A stretch of DNA of 64,000 bases from Paracoccus gahaiensis (GTDB taxonomy: Bacteria; Pseudomonadota; Alphaproteobacteria; Rhodobacterales; Rhodobacteraceae): the NCBI RefSeq assembly GCF_005048225.1, contig NZ_SUNI01000004.1, positions 221,706-285,705 on the forward strand, written 5' to 3'. Position 1 is the first letter of the stretch, and each line of letters begins with the position of its first letter. Positions 45,327-54,702 of the stretch are shown here, piece by piece. The position numbers and the translations under genes were made by a program. The notes beneath the pieces were generated by a model. It worked only from the letters and a program-made list of their open reading frames with translations. It did no database searches and had not been told where the DNA came from.

Positions 45327-46661
45327 ATGAACAAGACCCTCCCGCTCATCGCGACTCTCGCGACGCTGGCGGCCTTCCCCGCGGGGGCGCAGGACGCCGC
45401 GGCGCCCGTGGAGGCGGCGGTCGCCGTCAGCGCGGATGTCGCCTATATTTTCAACACGCTGCTGTTCCTGATCGGTGGCTTCCTGGTCATGTGGATGGCC
45501 GCGGGCTTTGCCATGCTGGAAGCAGGGCTGGTGCGGTCCAAGAACGTGACCACCCAGCTGTTCAAGAACATCTCGCTCTTTGCCATCGCGGGCATCATGT
45601 ACTGGCTGGTCGGCTACAACCTGATGTATCCGGGCGATGCCTGGACGATCACCGGCTATGTGGGCGACCTGTTCAGCCCCAAGGCACTGGACCCGGTCGG
45701 AACCGGCACCGCGGAGGACGGCTATTCCGCCGCCTCGGACTTCTTCTTCCAGCTGATGTTCTGTGCGACCACCGCCTCGATCGTCTCGGGCACCCTGGCC
45801 GAGCGCGTCAAGCTGTGGCCCTTCCTGATCTTCACCGTCATCCTGACCGCCTTCATCTATCCGATCGAGGCCAGCTGGCAGTGGGGCGGCGGCTTCCTGT
45901 CCGAGATGGGCTTCTCGGACTTCGCCGGCTCGACGCTGGTCCATGCGGCAGGCGGCTTCGCCGCCCTGGCGGGCGCCATCGTGCTGGGCGCGCGGACCGG
46001 CAAGTACCGCGAGGACGGTCGCCAGCAGCCGATGCCGGGCTCCAACCTGGCGCTGGCCACCCTGGGCACCTTCATCCTGTGGCTGGGCTGGTTCGGGTTC
46101 AACGGCGCGTCGCAGCTGGCCATCGGCTCGATCAATGACGCCGCCGATGTCAGCCGGATCTTCGTGAACACCAACATGGCGGCCTCGGGCGGCGCGGTCG
46201 CGGCGATCATCGTCACGCAGCTGCTCTACGGCAAGATCGACCTGACCATGGTGCTGAACGGCGCACTGGCCGGTCTGGTCTCGATCACCGCCGAGCCGCT
46301 GATGCCCTCGGTCTTCGCCGCGATCCTGATCGGCGGCGTGGGCGGTGCGATTGCCGTCTTCGTGGTCCCGATGCTGGACCGCATGAAGATCGACGATGTC
46401 GTCGGTGCCATCCCCGTCCACCTGGTCGCCGGCATCTGGGGCACCATGGTCGTGCCGCTGACCAATGATGGCACCAGTTTCGTCACCCAGGCCATCGGCG
46501 TGCTCTGCGTGGGCGGCTTCACCTTCGGCGTCAGCCTGGTCGTCTGGCTGGTCCTCAAGGCCACGATGGGCATCCGCGTCAGCAAGGAAGCCGAGATCAG
46601 CGGTCTCGACATCTCGGAGATGGGCATGGAGGCCTATCCCGACTTCGTGCAGGCCAAGTAA
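45327..46661 (+). CDS. amtB: Ammonium transporter
   Basis: A 444-residue channel with a cleavable signal peptide (ending near PAGAQDA) and eleven expected helices. The Amt signatures are present, including the twin-His positions in STLVHAAGGFAALAG and IPVHLVAGIWGTM. It conducts ammonium/ammonia under nitrogen limitation. No PII gene lies beside it. A GC hairpin terminator follows. Confidence 0.95.
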   Translation: MNKTLPLIATLATLAAFPAGAQDAAAPVEAAVAVSADVAYIFNTLLFLIGGFLVMWMAAGFAMLEAGLVRSKNVTTQLFKNISLFAIAGIMYWLVGYNLMYPGDAWTITGYVGDLFSPKALDPVGTGTAEDGYSAASDFFFQLMFCATTASIVSGTLAERVKLWPFLIFTVILTAFIYPIEASWQWGGGFLSEMGFSDFAGSTLVHAAGGFAALAGAIVLGARTGKYREDGRQQPMPGSNLALATLGTFILWLGWFGFNGASQLAIGSINDAADVSRIFVNTNMAASGGAVAAIIVTQLLYGKIDLTMVLNGALAGLVSITAEPLMPSVFAAILIGGVGGAIAVFVVPMLDRMKIDDVVGAIPVHLVAGIWGTMVVPLTNDGTSFVTQAIGVLCVGGFTFGVSLVVWLVLKATMGIRVSKEAEISGLDISEMGMEAYPDFVQAK

Positions 46662-46682
46662 TCCGAAGGTCTCTTCCAAGGG

Positions 46683-46713
46683 GGGGCGGGTCGCGCAGGC
46701 GGCCCGCCCCTTT
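46683..46713 (+). terminator. Terminator hairpin after amtB
   Basis: GGGGCGGGTCGC and GCGGCCCGCCCC form a 12-bp stem (one G-U pair) with a GCAG loop, followed by TTT, 21 bp after the amtB stop. Confidence 0.8.
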
Positions 46714-46752
46714 CGCATGTCTGGAGGGGCCGGATTATCGTGACGGATCAGA

Positions 46753-46807
46753 CCTGTGCACAGCCTGTGCACGCGCGGTGCACGGGGCGTGGACGGGCGG
46801 TGAGGGG
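46753..46807. repeat. Degenerate 11-bp tandem repeat with phased GTGCAC palindromes
   Basis: Five consecutive 11-bp units: CCTGTGCACAG, CCTGTGCACGC, GCGGTGCACGG, GGCGTGGACGG, GCGGTGAGGGG. The first three each carry the palindrome GTGCAC at exact 11-bp spacing, close to one helical turn. It lies between the convergent amtB and polyprenyl synthase genes. Function unknown. Confidence 0.6.
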
Positions 46808-46811
46808 GTCT

Positions 46812-47813
46812 TCAGGCGACGCGGCTGACGACGAAATCGGCCAGGTCGGACAGCATGTCGCGGATCGGATGCGGGGGCAGCACCTGCAGCGCCGCCTTGG
46901 CACGGGCCGCATGGTCCAGCGCATCGCGCCGCGCCGCCGCCATCGCCCCATGCCGCGCCATCAGCGCCAGCGCCTCGTCCAGATCGCCCTCGCGCTGGTC
47001 GCCCGTCTCGATGGTGCGGGCCCAGAAGGCGCGCTCGTCCGGGGTGGCTTGGGCGATGGCCTTGATGACCGGCAGGGTCAGCTTGCGCTCGCGGAAATCA
47101 TCGCCCGTGTTCTTGCCGATGGTCTCGGTCGCCCCGCCGTAATCCAGCAGGTCGTCGACGATCTGGAAGCTGATGCCAAGCGCGTCGCCATAGTCGAACA
47201 GCGCCTGAACCTGATCGTCGGGCGCCCCCGCGATGACGCCCCCCACCTCGGTCGCGGCCGAGAACAGCGCCGCCGTCTTGCCGCGAACCACTTGAAGATA
47301 CACGTTTTCATCCGTGGCCAGATCCTGCGCGGCGGTCAGCTGCAGCACCTCGCCCTCGGCGATGGTGGCGCTGGCATTGGCCAGGATCTCCAGCGTGCGC
47401 AGGTTGCCGGGTTCCACCATCAGCTGGAAGCTGCGGGCGAACAGATAGTCGCCGACCAGCACGCTGGACTTGTTGTCCCACAGCAGGTTGGCGGTGGGGC
47501 GCCCGCGCCGCTGGCGGCTTTCGTCCACCACATCGTCATGCAGCAGCGTGGCGGTGTGGATGAACTCGACGGTCGCGGCCAGATGGATGTGCCACGGCCC
47601 GGGATAGCCCAGCAGCTTGGCCGCGGCCAAGGTCAGCATCGGGCGCAGGCGCTTGCCGCCGGCCTCGATCAGATGGGCGGTCACCTCGGGGATGCGGGGG
47701 GCGTGGCGGCTGGCCATGCGGTCGCGGATCAGCACATTGACCGCCGCCATCTCGTCGGTCAGGGCCTCGCTCAGCCGATCCAGCGGTTTGCGGACGTTGT
47801 CCTGCATGGTCAT
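46812..47813 (-). CDS. Polyprenyl diphosphate synthase (ubiquinone side chain)
   Basis: A 333-residue trans-prenyltransferase. Chain-elongation motifs are EAGGKRLRPMLTLAAAKLLG, the first Asp-rich motif LLHDDVVDES and the second FQIVDDLLDYGG. The small residues before the first Asp motif fit a long-chain product, probably decaprenyl diphosphate for ubiquinone-10, the usual quinone of this group. A GGGG-containing leader precedes the ATG; a second ATG two codons on is possible. Confidence 0.9.
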   Translation of the reverse strand: MTMQDNVRKPLDRLSEALTDEMAAVNVLIRDRMASRHAPRIPEVTAHLIEAGGKRLRPMLTLAAAKLLGYPGPWHIHLAATVEFIHTATLLHDDVVDESRQRRGRPTANLLWDNKSSVLVGDYLFARSFQLMVEPGNLRTLEILANASATIAEGEVLQLTAAQDLATDENVYLQVVRGKTAALFSAATEVGGVIAGAPDDQVQALFDYGDALGISFQIVDDLLDYGGATETIGKNTGDDFRERKLTLPVIKAIAQATPDERAFWARTIETGDQREGDLDEALALMARHGAMAAARRDALDHAARAKAALQVLPPHPIRDMLSDLADFVVSRVA

Positions 47814-47888
47814 GGCGTACCCCGTATCTGCGCCTCACGCATTGCCACGGCATCGACAAATGCGCAACTGCCGCTTAACGTCGCGCCC

Positions 47889-48098
47889 ATGAAAGAGCTT
47901 TTTCGCAGCAACGATCCCGTGCGCATGTCCGCCGCCACCAGCCTGCTGGAAGGCGAGGGGATCATGACCTTTCCCATGGACCAGCACATGAGCGTGCTGG
48001 AGGGCTCGATCGGGATCCTGCCCGCGCGCCTGATGGTCGCGGATCGCGACGAATTCATCGCCCGCGCCATCCTGCGCGACAACGGGCTGGATGAGTGA
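47889..48098 (+). CDS. DUF2007 family small protein
   Basis: A 69-residue cytoplasmic protein of the DUF2007 type (MKELFRSNDPVRMSAATSLL ... GILPARLMVADRDEFIARAIL), a small ferredoxin-like fold annotated as putative signal-transducing. Role unknown. It overlaps the methyltransferase gene by 8 bp, so the two are coupled. Confidence 0.85.
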   Translation: MKELFRSNDPVRMSAATSLLEGEGIMTFPMDQHMSVLEGSIGILPARLMVADRDEFIARAILRDNGLDE

Positions 48099-48849
48099 CA
48101 CCCGCCTTGACGGGTTCCTGGACGGACGGCTGCGCATCGCGCAGCCCGCGCGGGGCTATCGGGCGGGCGCCGATGCGGTGATGCTGGCCGCCGCCTGCCC
48201 GGCCCGGGCGGGGCAAGCGGTGCTGGAACTGGGCTGCGGGGCGGGCACGGCCAGCCTGTGCCTGGGCTGGCGCATTCCCGGCCTGATCCTGACGGGGCTG
48301 GAGCGGCAGGCCGCCTATGCCGACCTGGCCCGTGCCAATGCGACCGCGAACGGGATCGCGCTGGACGTGCTGACCGGCGATCTGGCGGATCCTCCGCCGG
48401 CGCTGCGGGCTGCCCTCTTCGATCATGTGCTGATGAACCCGCCCTTCTTCTTGGGCGGCACGCCCGCCCCCGATCCCGGCCGGGCCGGGGCGCGGCGCGA
48501 GGAGACGCCGCTGGCGCTCTGGATCGATGCGGGTCTGCGCCGGCTGCGTCCGGGCGGCTGGCTGGTGGTCATCCAACGTGCCGACCGTCTGGACGGGGTG
48601 ATGGCGGCGCTGCAAGGCCGGGCGGGGGGGGTCACGATCCTGCCGATCGCCGCGCGCGTGGGCCATCCCGCAGGGCGCGTGCTGGTCGCCGCGCGCAAGG
48701 GGGCCCGCAGCCCGCTGCGGCTGCTGGCGCCCCTGATCACCCATGCGGCACCCGTCCACGGGCGTGACGGCGAGGATCTGACGGTCACCGCGCAGGCAAT
48801 CCTGCGCCAGGGCGCGCCGATCGACCTCGGGATTGCGAAAGTCCCGTGA
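48091..48849 (+). CDS. SAM-dependent methyltransferase, TrmN6-like
   Basis: A 252-residue class I methyltransferase. The SAM motif is VLELGCGAGTASLCLGWRIP and the catalytic motif is HVLMNPPFFLGG (NPPF), typical of N6-adenine methyltransferases. Overall layout matches TrmN6, which methylates A37 of tRNA-Val in E. coli; the exact RNA target here is inferred. Confidence 0.85.
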   Translation: MSDTRLDGFLDGRLRIAQPARGYRAGADAVMLAAACPARAGQAVLELGCGAGTASLCLGWRIPGLILTGLERQAAYADLARANATANGIALDVLTGDLADPPPALRAALFDHVLMNPPFFLGGTPAPDPGRAGARREETPLALWIDAGLRRLRPGGWLVVIQRADRLDGVMAALQGRAGGVTILPIAARVGHPAGRVLVAARKGARSPLRLLAPLITHAAPVHGRDGEDLTVTAQAILRQGAPIDLGIAKVP

Positions 48850-48909
48850 CAGAATCGAAATCCTGTGATGCACTCGACCTGTCCGACACAACCATACAGG
48901 AGGATTGTG

Positions 48910-49074
48910 ATGACTGTTGCTTCCCACGTCGAGGAACTTCGCAAGAAACACCAGAACCTGTCTGTCGCCGTCGAAAGGGCGCAGAGAAGTCCCGGGACAA
49001 GCGATCTCGAAATTGCCGCGATGAAGCGTGAAAAGCTTCGTCTGAAGGAACAGATCACCCGATACGCCCACTGA
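48910..49074 (+). CDS. YdcH-family small protein (DUF465)
   Basis: A 54-residue, highly charged helical protein (VASHVEELRKKHQNLSVAVE ... IAAMKREKLRLKEQI) of the YdcH/DUF465 type, probably a coiled-coil hairpin. AGGAGG lies 7 nt before the ATG. Function unknown. A strong hairpin follows it. Confidence 0.85.
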   Translation: MTVASHVEELRKKHQNLSVAVERAQRSPGTSDLEIAAMKREKLRLKEQITRYAH

Positions 49075-49102
49075 TATCGTCGCACCATGAAGAATTCATG
49101 AA

Positions 49103-49130
49103 GAAGGCCCGCGCATCTGCGCGGGCCTTC
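49103..49130. terminator. Hairpin terminator between the YdcH and phaB genes
   Basis: GAAGGCCCGCGC and GCGCGGGCCTTC form a perfect 12-bp stem with an ATCT loop. On the minus strand it is followed by TTCATGAATTCTTC, fairly T-rich, so it mainly suits the phaB end; the plus side has no T tract. Confidence 0.75.
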
Positions 49131-49149
49131 CGTCGTTCAGGGGCCAGGG

Positions 49150-49872
49150 TCAGGCGAAGAACTGGCCGCCATTCGCGCTGATGGTCGAGCCGGTGATGAA
49201 GCCGGCCTCGTCGGATGCCAGGAAGACGACCGCGCGGGCGATCTCGTCGGGCTCGCCCAAGCGGCCGACCGGGATCTGCGAGATGATCGATTCGCGGACC
49301 TTTTCCGGAACGGCCATCACCATCTCGGTCGCGATATAGCCGGGGCAGATCGCGTTGACAGTGATGTTGGCGCGCGCGCCCTCCTGCGCCAGGGCCTTGG
49401 TGAAGCCCAGATCGCCCGCCTTGGCGGCGGAATAGTTCACCTGGCCGAACTGGCCCTTCTGCCCGTTGATCGAGCTGATGTTGATGATCCGCCCGTATTT
49501 GCGCTCGCGCATGCCGGGCCAGACCGGATGGGTCATGTTGAAGACGCCGCTCAGATTGGTGTCGATGACCTCCTTCCATTGCTGGGGGGTCATCTTGTGG
49601 AAGGGCGCGTCGCGGGTGATGCCGGCATTGTTGACCAGCACGTCGATCGGGCCCAGCTCGGCCTCGACCTGCGCCACGCCCTGGGCACAGGCATCGTACT
49701 CGGCGACGGACCATTTGAAGGTCTTGATGCCCGTTTCCTCGGTGAAGGCGCGGGCGGCGTCGTCATTGCCCGCATAATTCGCTGCGACCGTGAAGCCGGC
49801 AGCCTGAAGCGCCTTCGAGATGGCGGCGCCGATCCCGCGCGACCCTCCGGTGACAAGTGCAATTCTGGACAT
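49150..49872 (-). CDS. phaB: Acetoacetyl-CoA reductase
   Basis: A 240-residue short-chain dehydrogenase that reduces acetoacetyl-CoA to (R)-3-hydroxybutyryl-CoA with NADPH for polyhydroxybutyrate. The nucleotide motif is VTGGSRGIGAAISKAL, catalytic residues are in NISSINGQKGQFGQVNYSAAKAG (S, Y, K), and the end TISANGGQFFA is typical of PhaB. GGGAGGGG lies just before the ATG. It follows phaA by 78 bp. Confidence 0.95.
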   Translation of the reverse strand: MSRIALVTGGSRGIGAAISKALQAAGFTVAANYAGNDDAARAFTEETGIKTFKWSVAEYDACAQGVAQVEAELGPIDVLVNNAGITRDAPFHKMTPQQWKEVIDTNLSGVFNMTHPVWPGMRERKYGRIINISSINGQKGQFGQVNYSAAKAGDLGFTKALAQEGARANITVNAICPGYIATEMVMAVPEKVRESIISQIPVGRLGEPDEIARAVVFLASDEAGFITGSTISANGGQFFA

Positions 49873-49950
49873 GATCCCCTCCCTTTAACTCGAAATCTTG
49901 GTAAACAATAGGTATCCGGCACGCAAGATCGTTGCGCGCCGGAATATCGA

Positions 49951-51123
49951 TCAGCGCTCGAGGCACATGGCGACGCCCATGCCGCCGCCGATGCACAGGG
50001 TTGCCAGGCCCTTCTTGGCGTCGCGGCGCTTCATCTCGAACAGCAGCGTGTTCAGCACCCGCGCGCCCGAGGCTCCGATGGGATGGCCGATGGCGATGGC
50101 GCCGCCGTTCACGTTCACGATGGACGGATCCCAGCCCATGTCCTTGTTCACGGCGCAGGCCTGGGCGGCAAAGGCCTCGTTCGCCTCGACCAGATCCAGA
50201 TCGCCGACCGACCAGCCGGCCTTCTCCAGAGCCTTGCGGCTGGCGGGAATGGGGCCGGTGCCCATGATGGCGGGGTCCAGGCCGGCGGTGGCATAGCTGG
50301 CGATGCGCGCTAGGGGCGTCAGGCCGCGCCGGGCGGCCTCGTCCTCGGTCATCACCATCACCGCCGCCGCGCCGTCATTCAGCCCCGAAGCGTTCGCGGC
50401 CGTCACCGAGCCGTCCTTGGCAAAGGCCGGGCGCAGCTTCTGCATGGCCTCGATCGTGGCGCCGTGGCGGACATATTCGTCCTTGTCCACGACCGTGTCG
50501 CCCTTGCGGGTCTTGACGGTGTAGCCGACGATCTCGTCGTCGAAGCGGCCTGCGACCTGCGCCGCCTCGGCCTTGTTCTGCGAGGCAACGGCGAATTCGT
50601 CCTGCTGCTCGCGGCTGATCTGCCATTTCTCTGCCACGTTCTCGGCGGTCTGGCCCATGTGATAGTTGTTGAAGGCGTCCCACAGCCCGTCGCGGATCAT
50701 CGTGTCGATCATCTGCATGTCGCCCATCTTCTGGCCGGCCCGCAGATAGGTCGCATGGGCCGACAGCGACATGCTTTCCTGACCGCCGGCCAGGATGACC
50801 CGCGCATCGCCCAGCATCACCTGCTGGGCTGCCAGCGCGACGGCCCTGAGGCCCGAGCCGCAGACCTGGTTGATGCCCCAAGCTGCCGATTCCTGCGGCA
50901 GGCTGGCCTTGATATGCGCCTGACGGGCCGGGTTCTGTCCCTGCGCGGCGGTCAGGACCTGTCCCAGGATCGTCTCGTCGACTTCGGCAGGGTCGATGCC
51001 CGACCGGCGGACGACCTCGGCCAGGACGGCGGCCCCCAGGTCATGTGCGGGCACATTCGCAAACGCCCCCAGGAAACTTCCGACCGGTGTCCGAGCGGCG
51101 GAAACGATAACGGCTTTTGTCAT
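49951..51123 (-). CDS. phaA: Acetyl-CoA acetyltransferase
   Basis: A 390-residue biosynthetic thiolase that condenses two acetyl-CoA to acetoacetyl-CoA. The nucleophilic Cys is in [19 protein letters not shown], the second active-site region is [19 protein letters not shown], and the last Cys is in [18 protein letters not shown] precedes the ATG. With phaB it opens PHB synthesis and also the ethylmalonyl-CoA route served by mcd. The PHB synthase gene phaC is not in the window. Confidence 0.96.
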   Translation of the reverse strand: MTKAVIVSAARTPVGSFLGAFANVPAHDLGAAVLAEVVRRSGIDPAEVDETILGQVLTAAQGQNPARQAHIKASLPQESAAWGINQVCGSGLRAVALAAQQVMLGDARVILAGGQESMSLSAHATYLRAGQKMGDMQMIDTMIRDGLWDAFNNYHMGQTAENVAEKWQISREQQDEFAVASQNKAEAAQVAGRFDDEIVGYTVKTRKGDTVVDKDEYVRHGATIEAMQKLRPAFAKDGSVTAANASGLNDGAAAVMVMTEDEAARRGLTPLARIASYATAGLDPAIMGTGPIPASRKALEKAGWSVGDLDLVEANEAFAAQACAVNKDMGWDPSIVNVNGGAIAIGHPIGASGARVLNTLLFEMKRRDAKKGLATLCIGGGMGVAMCLER

Positions 51124-51142
51124 GACGGGCTCCTTCCCTCTG

Positions 51143-51161
51143 TTGCCGGGCTGGCCGGCAA
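51143..51161 (-). promoter_or_regulatory. Inverted repeat in the phaA leader
   Basis: TTGCCGG and CCGGCAA flank a 5-bp centre, about 20 bp upstream of the phaA ATG, just beyond the Shine-Dalgarno sequence. It could form a small leader hairpin or an operator; chance occurrence in GC-rich DNA is possible. Confidence 0.3.
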
Positions 51162-51266
51162 TCTGGGGTCAGGATGCTGTTTCAGGACGCAAGGTCAAGC
51201 CGAACCCTCTGACTTTAGGATGGTCCGCCCATATCGAACCGATTGGTTTAGATTTGGACCCGCCCC

Positions 51267-52124
51267 TCAGCGGCTGGCGAGAGAGGGGGGGCGGCGCCAG
51301 GGCGGGGCGATGGTGGGCGCGCCGAAATAATAGCCTTGCAGGCAGTCGATGCCGATATCGATCAGGAAGGCGGCCTCGTCCGCAGTCTCGACCGCCTCGG
51401 CCACGGTGAACATGTCGAAGTGATGCGCGATGGATTGCAGCGCCCGGGTCAGCACCTGATTGTCGGGCTTGGTGGCGATCTCGCGGATGAACTGCCCGTC
51501 GATCTTGATCATGTCGAAGCAGAAATCCCGCAGATAGCGGAACGAGGTGTAGCCCGCCCCGAAATCGTCCAGCGCCAGGCTGATGCCGTGGCCCTGCACC
51601 TCTTCCATGAAGCCCTGCACCTCCTTGGGCATGCCCATGGCCGAGCTTTCGGTGATCTCGAGGATCAGCCGTTCGCCGATCGTGGGATCCTCGGTGATGC
51701 CGCGCCGCAGGGCCCCGATCCAGTCGGGATAGAGGATCGAGCGCGCCGACATGTTGATCGACAGGCGCAGGCTGGGATCCTCGGCCAGGGTCTCGAGACC
51801 GAGCGACAGCGACAGGCAGTCGATCTTGCGTCCCAGTTCGGTGACCTCTGCCTGCGGCATGAAATCGCGCAGCGGCACCAGCCGGCCGGTCGTGTCGATG
51901 ATGCGGATCAGCCCTTCGTAGAAGGCCGCCCTGCCGGGCTGGTCGGCCTGCACGATCGGCTGGAAGGCCAGTGTGGCGCTGCGCTTTTCGACCGCCGCCG
52001 TGACGGCCGACAGGGTCAGGCGGGACTGCCGTCGGATCGCGTCGTCCAAGGGCGAGCTGTTGTCTGTGGTCATGTCGCTCACGAGGGGCCTCATTGCGGT
52101 CGGGTCAGCTTGCACTCTGGACAT
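51267..52124 (-). CDS. Stand-alone EAL-domain protein (cyclic-di-GMP phosphodiesterase type)
   Basis: A 285-residue protein that is essentially one EAL domain. The name motif reads EGL (AAFYEGLIRII). The other catalytic positions are present: N in LSINMSARS, E in LILEITESSA, DD in LALDDFGAGYTSF, K in MIKIDGQFI, E in VAEAVET, Q in CLQGYYF. It is therefore probably an active phosphodiesterase, though EGL and EAVET are variants. No GGDEF or sensor domain. In-frame ATGs at 52094 and 52073 are alternative starts. Confidence 0.88.
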   Translation of the reverse strand: MSRVQADPTAMRPLVSDMTTDNSSPLDDAIRRQSRLTLSAVTAAVEKRSATLAFQPIVQADQPGRAAFYEGLIRIIDTTGRLVPLRDFMPQAEVTELGRKIDCLSLSLGLETLAEDPSLRLSINMSARSILYPDWIGALRRGITEDPTIGERLILEITESSAMGMPKEVQGFMEEVQGHGISLALDDFGAGYTSFRYLRDFCFDMIKIDGQFIREIATKPDNQVLTRALQSIAHHFDMFTVAEAVETADEAAFLIDIGIDCLQGYYFGAPTIAPPWRRPPSLASR

Positions 52125-52177
52125 GATGCCCTAACCTGAGGTGAATCAGGACGGCTTTCTGGGCTCAGGGTTAACCG

Positions 52178-52753
52178 ATGACTGACAGATGCCCGTGGTG
52201 CGGGACCGATCCCCTCTATGTCGCCTATCACGACCGCGACTGGGGCGTTCCCGAACATGACGGGCGCGCGCTGTGGGAAAAATTGGTGCTGGACGGGTTT
52301 CAGGCCGGCCTGTCGTGGATCACCATCCTGCGCAAGCGCGACGCCTTCCGGGCCGAGTTCGAGGGCTTCGACCCCGCCCGCGTGGCGCTGTGGGACGAGG
52401 CTCGCGTGGCCCGCGCGCTGCAGAACCCCGGCATCGTGCGCCATCGCGGCAAGATCGAGGCGACCGTGCGCGGCGCCCGCCTGTTCGGGCAGATCGAGGC
52501 GGAGGAGGGCTTTGCCCCTTGGCTCTGGTCCTTCGTGGGCGGCGCTCCGGTCCAGAACGCCTGGCCCGACATGGGGTCGGTGCCGACCCAGACCGAGGCC
52601 TCGCGCGCCATGTCGGCAGCGCTGAAGGCGCGGGGCTTCGGCTTTTGCGGCCCCGTCATCACCTATGCCTTCATGCAGGCCACCGGCATGGTCAACGACC
52701 ATCTGGCGACCTGCCCCCGGCACGCCCAGGTCAGGGCGCTGTCAGCTGCGTGA
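52178..52753 (+). CDS. tag: DNA-3-methyladenine glycosylase I
   Basis: A 191-residue base-excision enzyme that removes 3-methyladenine. Family features: RCPWCGTDPLYVAYHDRDWG at the start with the zinc-binding Cys pair, FQAGLSWITILRKRDAFR, and C-terminal GPVITYAFMQATGMVNDHL with HLATCPRH completing the zinc site. Its 3' end overlaps the convergent thioredoxin-like gene by 23 bp. Confidence 0.95.
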   Translation: MTDRCPWCGTDPLYVAYHDRDWGVPEHDGRALWEKLVLDGFQAGLSWITILRKRDAFRAEFEGFDPARVALWDEARVARALQNPGIVRHRGKIEATVRGARLFGQIEAEEGFAPWLWSFVGGAPVQNAWPDMGSVPTQTEASRAMSAALKARGFGFCGPVITYAFMQATGMVNDHLATCPRHAQVRALSAA

Positions 52754-53279
52754 CCAGCGCCTTGGCGGCCTCCGAATCCCATTCGGCGTCGCCCAGATAG
52801 CGGGCGACCTCGCGTCCCTCACGGTCGATCAGCACGGTGACGGGCAGGCCCACCACGCCCATCGCGCGGGCCACCTGCTGGCGCGGGTCCAGCAGCACGG
52901 GCAGGTTTTCGACGCCCACCTCGTCGAAGAAGTCGTCGATCCGGTCGGGGGCGTTGCGGCCCGTGGCGATGGTCACCACCTGGAAATCGTCGCCGCCCAG
53001 TTCGGCTTGCAGACGGTCCAGCGCGGGCATCTCCTCGCGGCAGGGCGCGCACCAGGTCGCCCAGAAGTTCAGCAGCACGACCTGACCCTGCCAGTCGGCC
53101 AGGCTATGGGTGCCGCCCTCGGGGTCGGTGAACTCGGTGTCCGGGACGGGGACGGGCGCGTCGGCCACGACCAGCTTGTCCAGCCCCCCGTCGCGGGCGG
53201 CCTGCCAGTCGGGGTCCGCCGCGAAGGCGGCGTTTGCACCGAAAACAAGGGCCGTATAAAGCAGGGCGGAACGCAGCAT
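52731..53279 (-). CDS. TlpA-like periplasmic thioredoxin
   Basis: A 182-residue protein with a signal peptide (MLRSALLYTALVFGANAAFA) and a thioredoxin fold whose WCAPC active site has cysteines at residues 77 and 80; the cis-Pro is in GVVGLPVTVLID. TlpA/ResA-type proteins reduce disulfides in periplasmic targets such as apocytochromes or copper chaperones. GGAGG lies just before the ATG. It is divergent from argH with only 22 bp between the two starts, which therefore share promoter space or have promoters inside each other's 5' ends. Confidence 0.9.
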   Translation of the reverse strand: MLRSALLYTALVFGANAAFAADPDWQAARDGGLDKLVVADAPVPVPDTEFTDPEGGTHSLADWQGQVVLLNFWATWCAPCREEMPALDRLQAELGGDDFQVVTIATGRNAPDRIDDFFDEVGVENLPVLLDPRQQVARAMGVVGLPVTVLIDREGREVARYLGDAEWDSEAAKALVTQLTAP

Positions 53280-53301
53280 GTGACCTCCGAAGGACTGATA
53301 T

Positions 53302-54702
53302 ATGACCGACCGGCCCAAGACCTCTGCCAACAGCATGTGGGGCGGGCGCTTTGCCGCCGGGCCGGATGCGATCATGGAGGCGATCAACGCCTCGATCGGG
53401 TTCGACCGGCGGCTCTACGCCCAGGATATCCGGGGCAGCCGGGCCCATGCGGCCATGCTGGCCGCCACAGGCATCATCAGCGATAGCGATGCCGAGGCGA
53501 TCGGGAAAGGCCTGCTCACCGTCTTGTCAGAAATCGAGGCCGGCGATTTCCCCTTCCAGACCGCGCTGGAGGACATCCACATGAACGTGGAGGCCCGCCT
53601 GAAGGAGGTCATCGGCGAACCCGCAGGCCGCCTGCACACGGGCCGGTCGAGGAATGACCAGGTTGCGACCGATTTCCGGCTGTGGGTCCGCGACCAGTGC
53701 GACGCCGCCATCGAGGGGCTGCGCGCCCTGATCCGCGCCACCGTGACGCAGGCCGAGGCGGGGGCCGATTGGGTCATGCCGGGCTTCACCCATCTGCAGA
53801 CCGCGCAGCCGGTGACCTGGGGCCATCACATGATGGCCTATGCCGAGATGTTCGGCCGAGATCTGTCGCGGTTCCAGGACGCGCGCGCCCGGATGAACGA
53901 ATCGCCCCTGGGGGCGGCGGCGCTGGCGGGGACCGGCTATCCCATCGACCGGGACATGACGGCGCAGGCGCTCGGCTTCGACCGGCCCATGGCTAACTCT
54001 CTGGATGCCGTCAGCGACCGCGATTTCGCACTGGAATTCCTGTCGGCCAGCAGCATCTGCGCGGTGCATCTGTCGCGACTGGCGGAAGAGCTGGTCATCT
54101 GGTCCTCGGCCCAGTTCAGCTTCGTGTCGATGTCGGACAAGTGGTCGACCGGGTCCTCGATCATGCCGCAGAAGCGCAACCCCGATGCGGCCGAGCTGAT
54201 CCGCGCCAAGATCGGCCGCATTCTGGGTGCGACCGTGGCGCTGTTCACGGTGATGAAGGGCCTGCCCTTGGCCTATTCCAAGGACATGCAGGAGGACAAG
54301 GAACAGACCTTCGACGCCGCCGACACGCTGATGCTGGCCTTGGCGGCGATGACGGGGATGCTGTCGGACCTGACCGCCAATCGCGACCGGCTGGAGGCGG
54401 CGGCGGGGATCGGGTTCTCCACCGCGACCGATCTGGCCGACTGGCTGGTGCGGGAACTTGGCCTGCCCTTCCGCGACGCGCATCACGTCACCGGATCGCT
54501 GGTCGCCATGGCCGAGGGGCGGGGCGTCGACCTGCCCGACCTGACGCTGGAGGACATGCAATCGGTGCATGGCCAGATCCGGCAGGATGTGTTCAACGTG
54601 CTGGGCGTGCACAATTCCGTCGCCTCGCGCCAAAGCTATGGCGGCACGGCGCCGGATCAGGTCCGCGCGCAGATCGCCCGTTGGAAGGAGAAACTGGCAT
54701 GA
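53302..54702 (+). CDS. argH: Argininosuccinate lyase
   Basis: A 466-residue enzyme that splits argininosuccinate to arginine and fumarate. Motifs: [11 protein letters not shown] at the start, [17 protein letters not shown], and the fumarase-superfamily signature [15 protein letters not shown] with the catalytic Ser. AAGGA precedes the ATG. The stop overlaps the following lipoprotein start, giving an argH-lptM-lysA unit. Confidence 0.97.
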   Translation: MTDRPKTSANSMWGGRFAAGPDAIMEAINASIGFDRRLYAQDIRGSRAHAAMLAATGIISDSDAEAIGKGLLTVLSEIEAGDFPFQTALEDIHMNVEARLKEVIGEPAGRLHTGRSRNDQVATDFRLWVRDQCDAAIEGLRALIRATVTQAEAGADWVMPGFTHLQTAQPVTWGHHMMAYAEMFGRDLSRFQDARARMNESPLGAAALAGTGYPIDRDMTAQALGFDRPMANSLDAVSDRDFALEFLSASSICAVHLSRLAEELVIWSSAQFSFVSMSDKWSTGSSIMPQKRNPDAAELIRAKIGRILGATVALFTVMKGLPLAYSKDMQEDKEQTFDAADTLMLALAAMTGMLSDLTANRDRLEAAAGIGFSTATDLADWLVRELGLPFRDAHHVTGSLVAMAEGRGVDLPDLTLEDMQSVHGQIRQDVFNVLGVHNSVASRQSYGGTAPDQVRAQIARWKEKLA

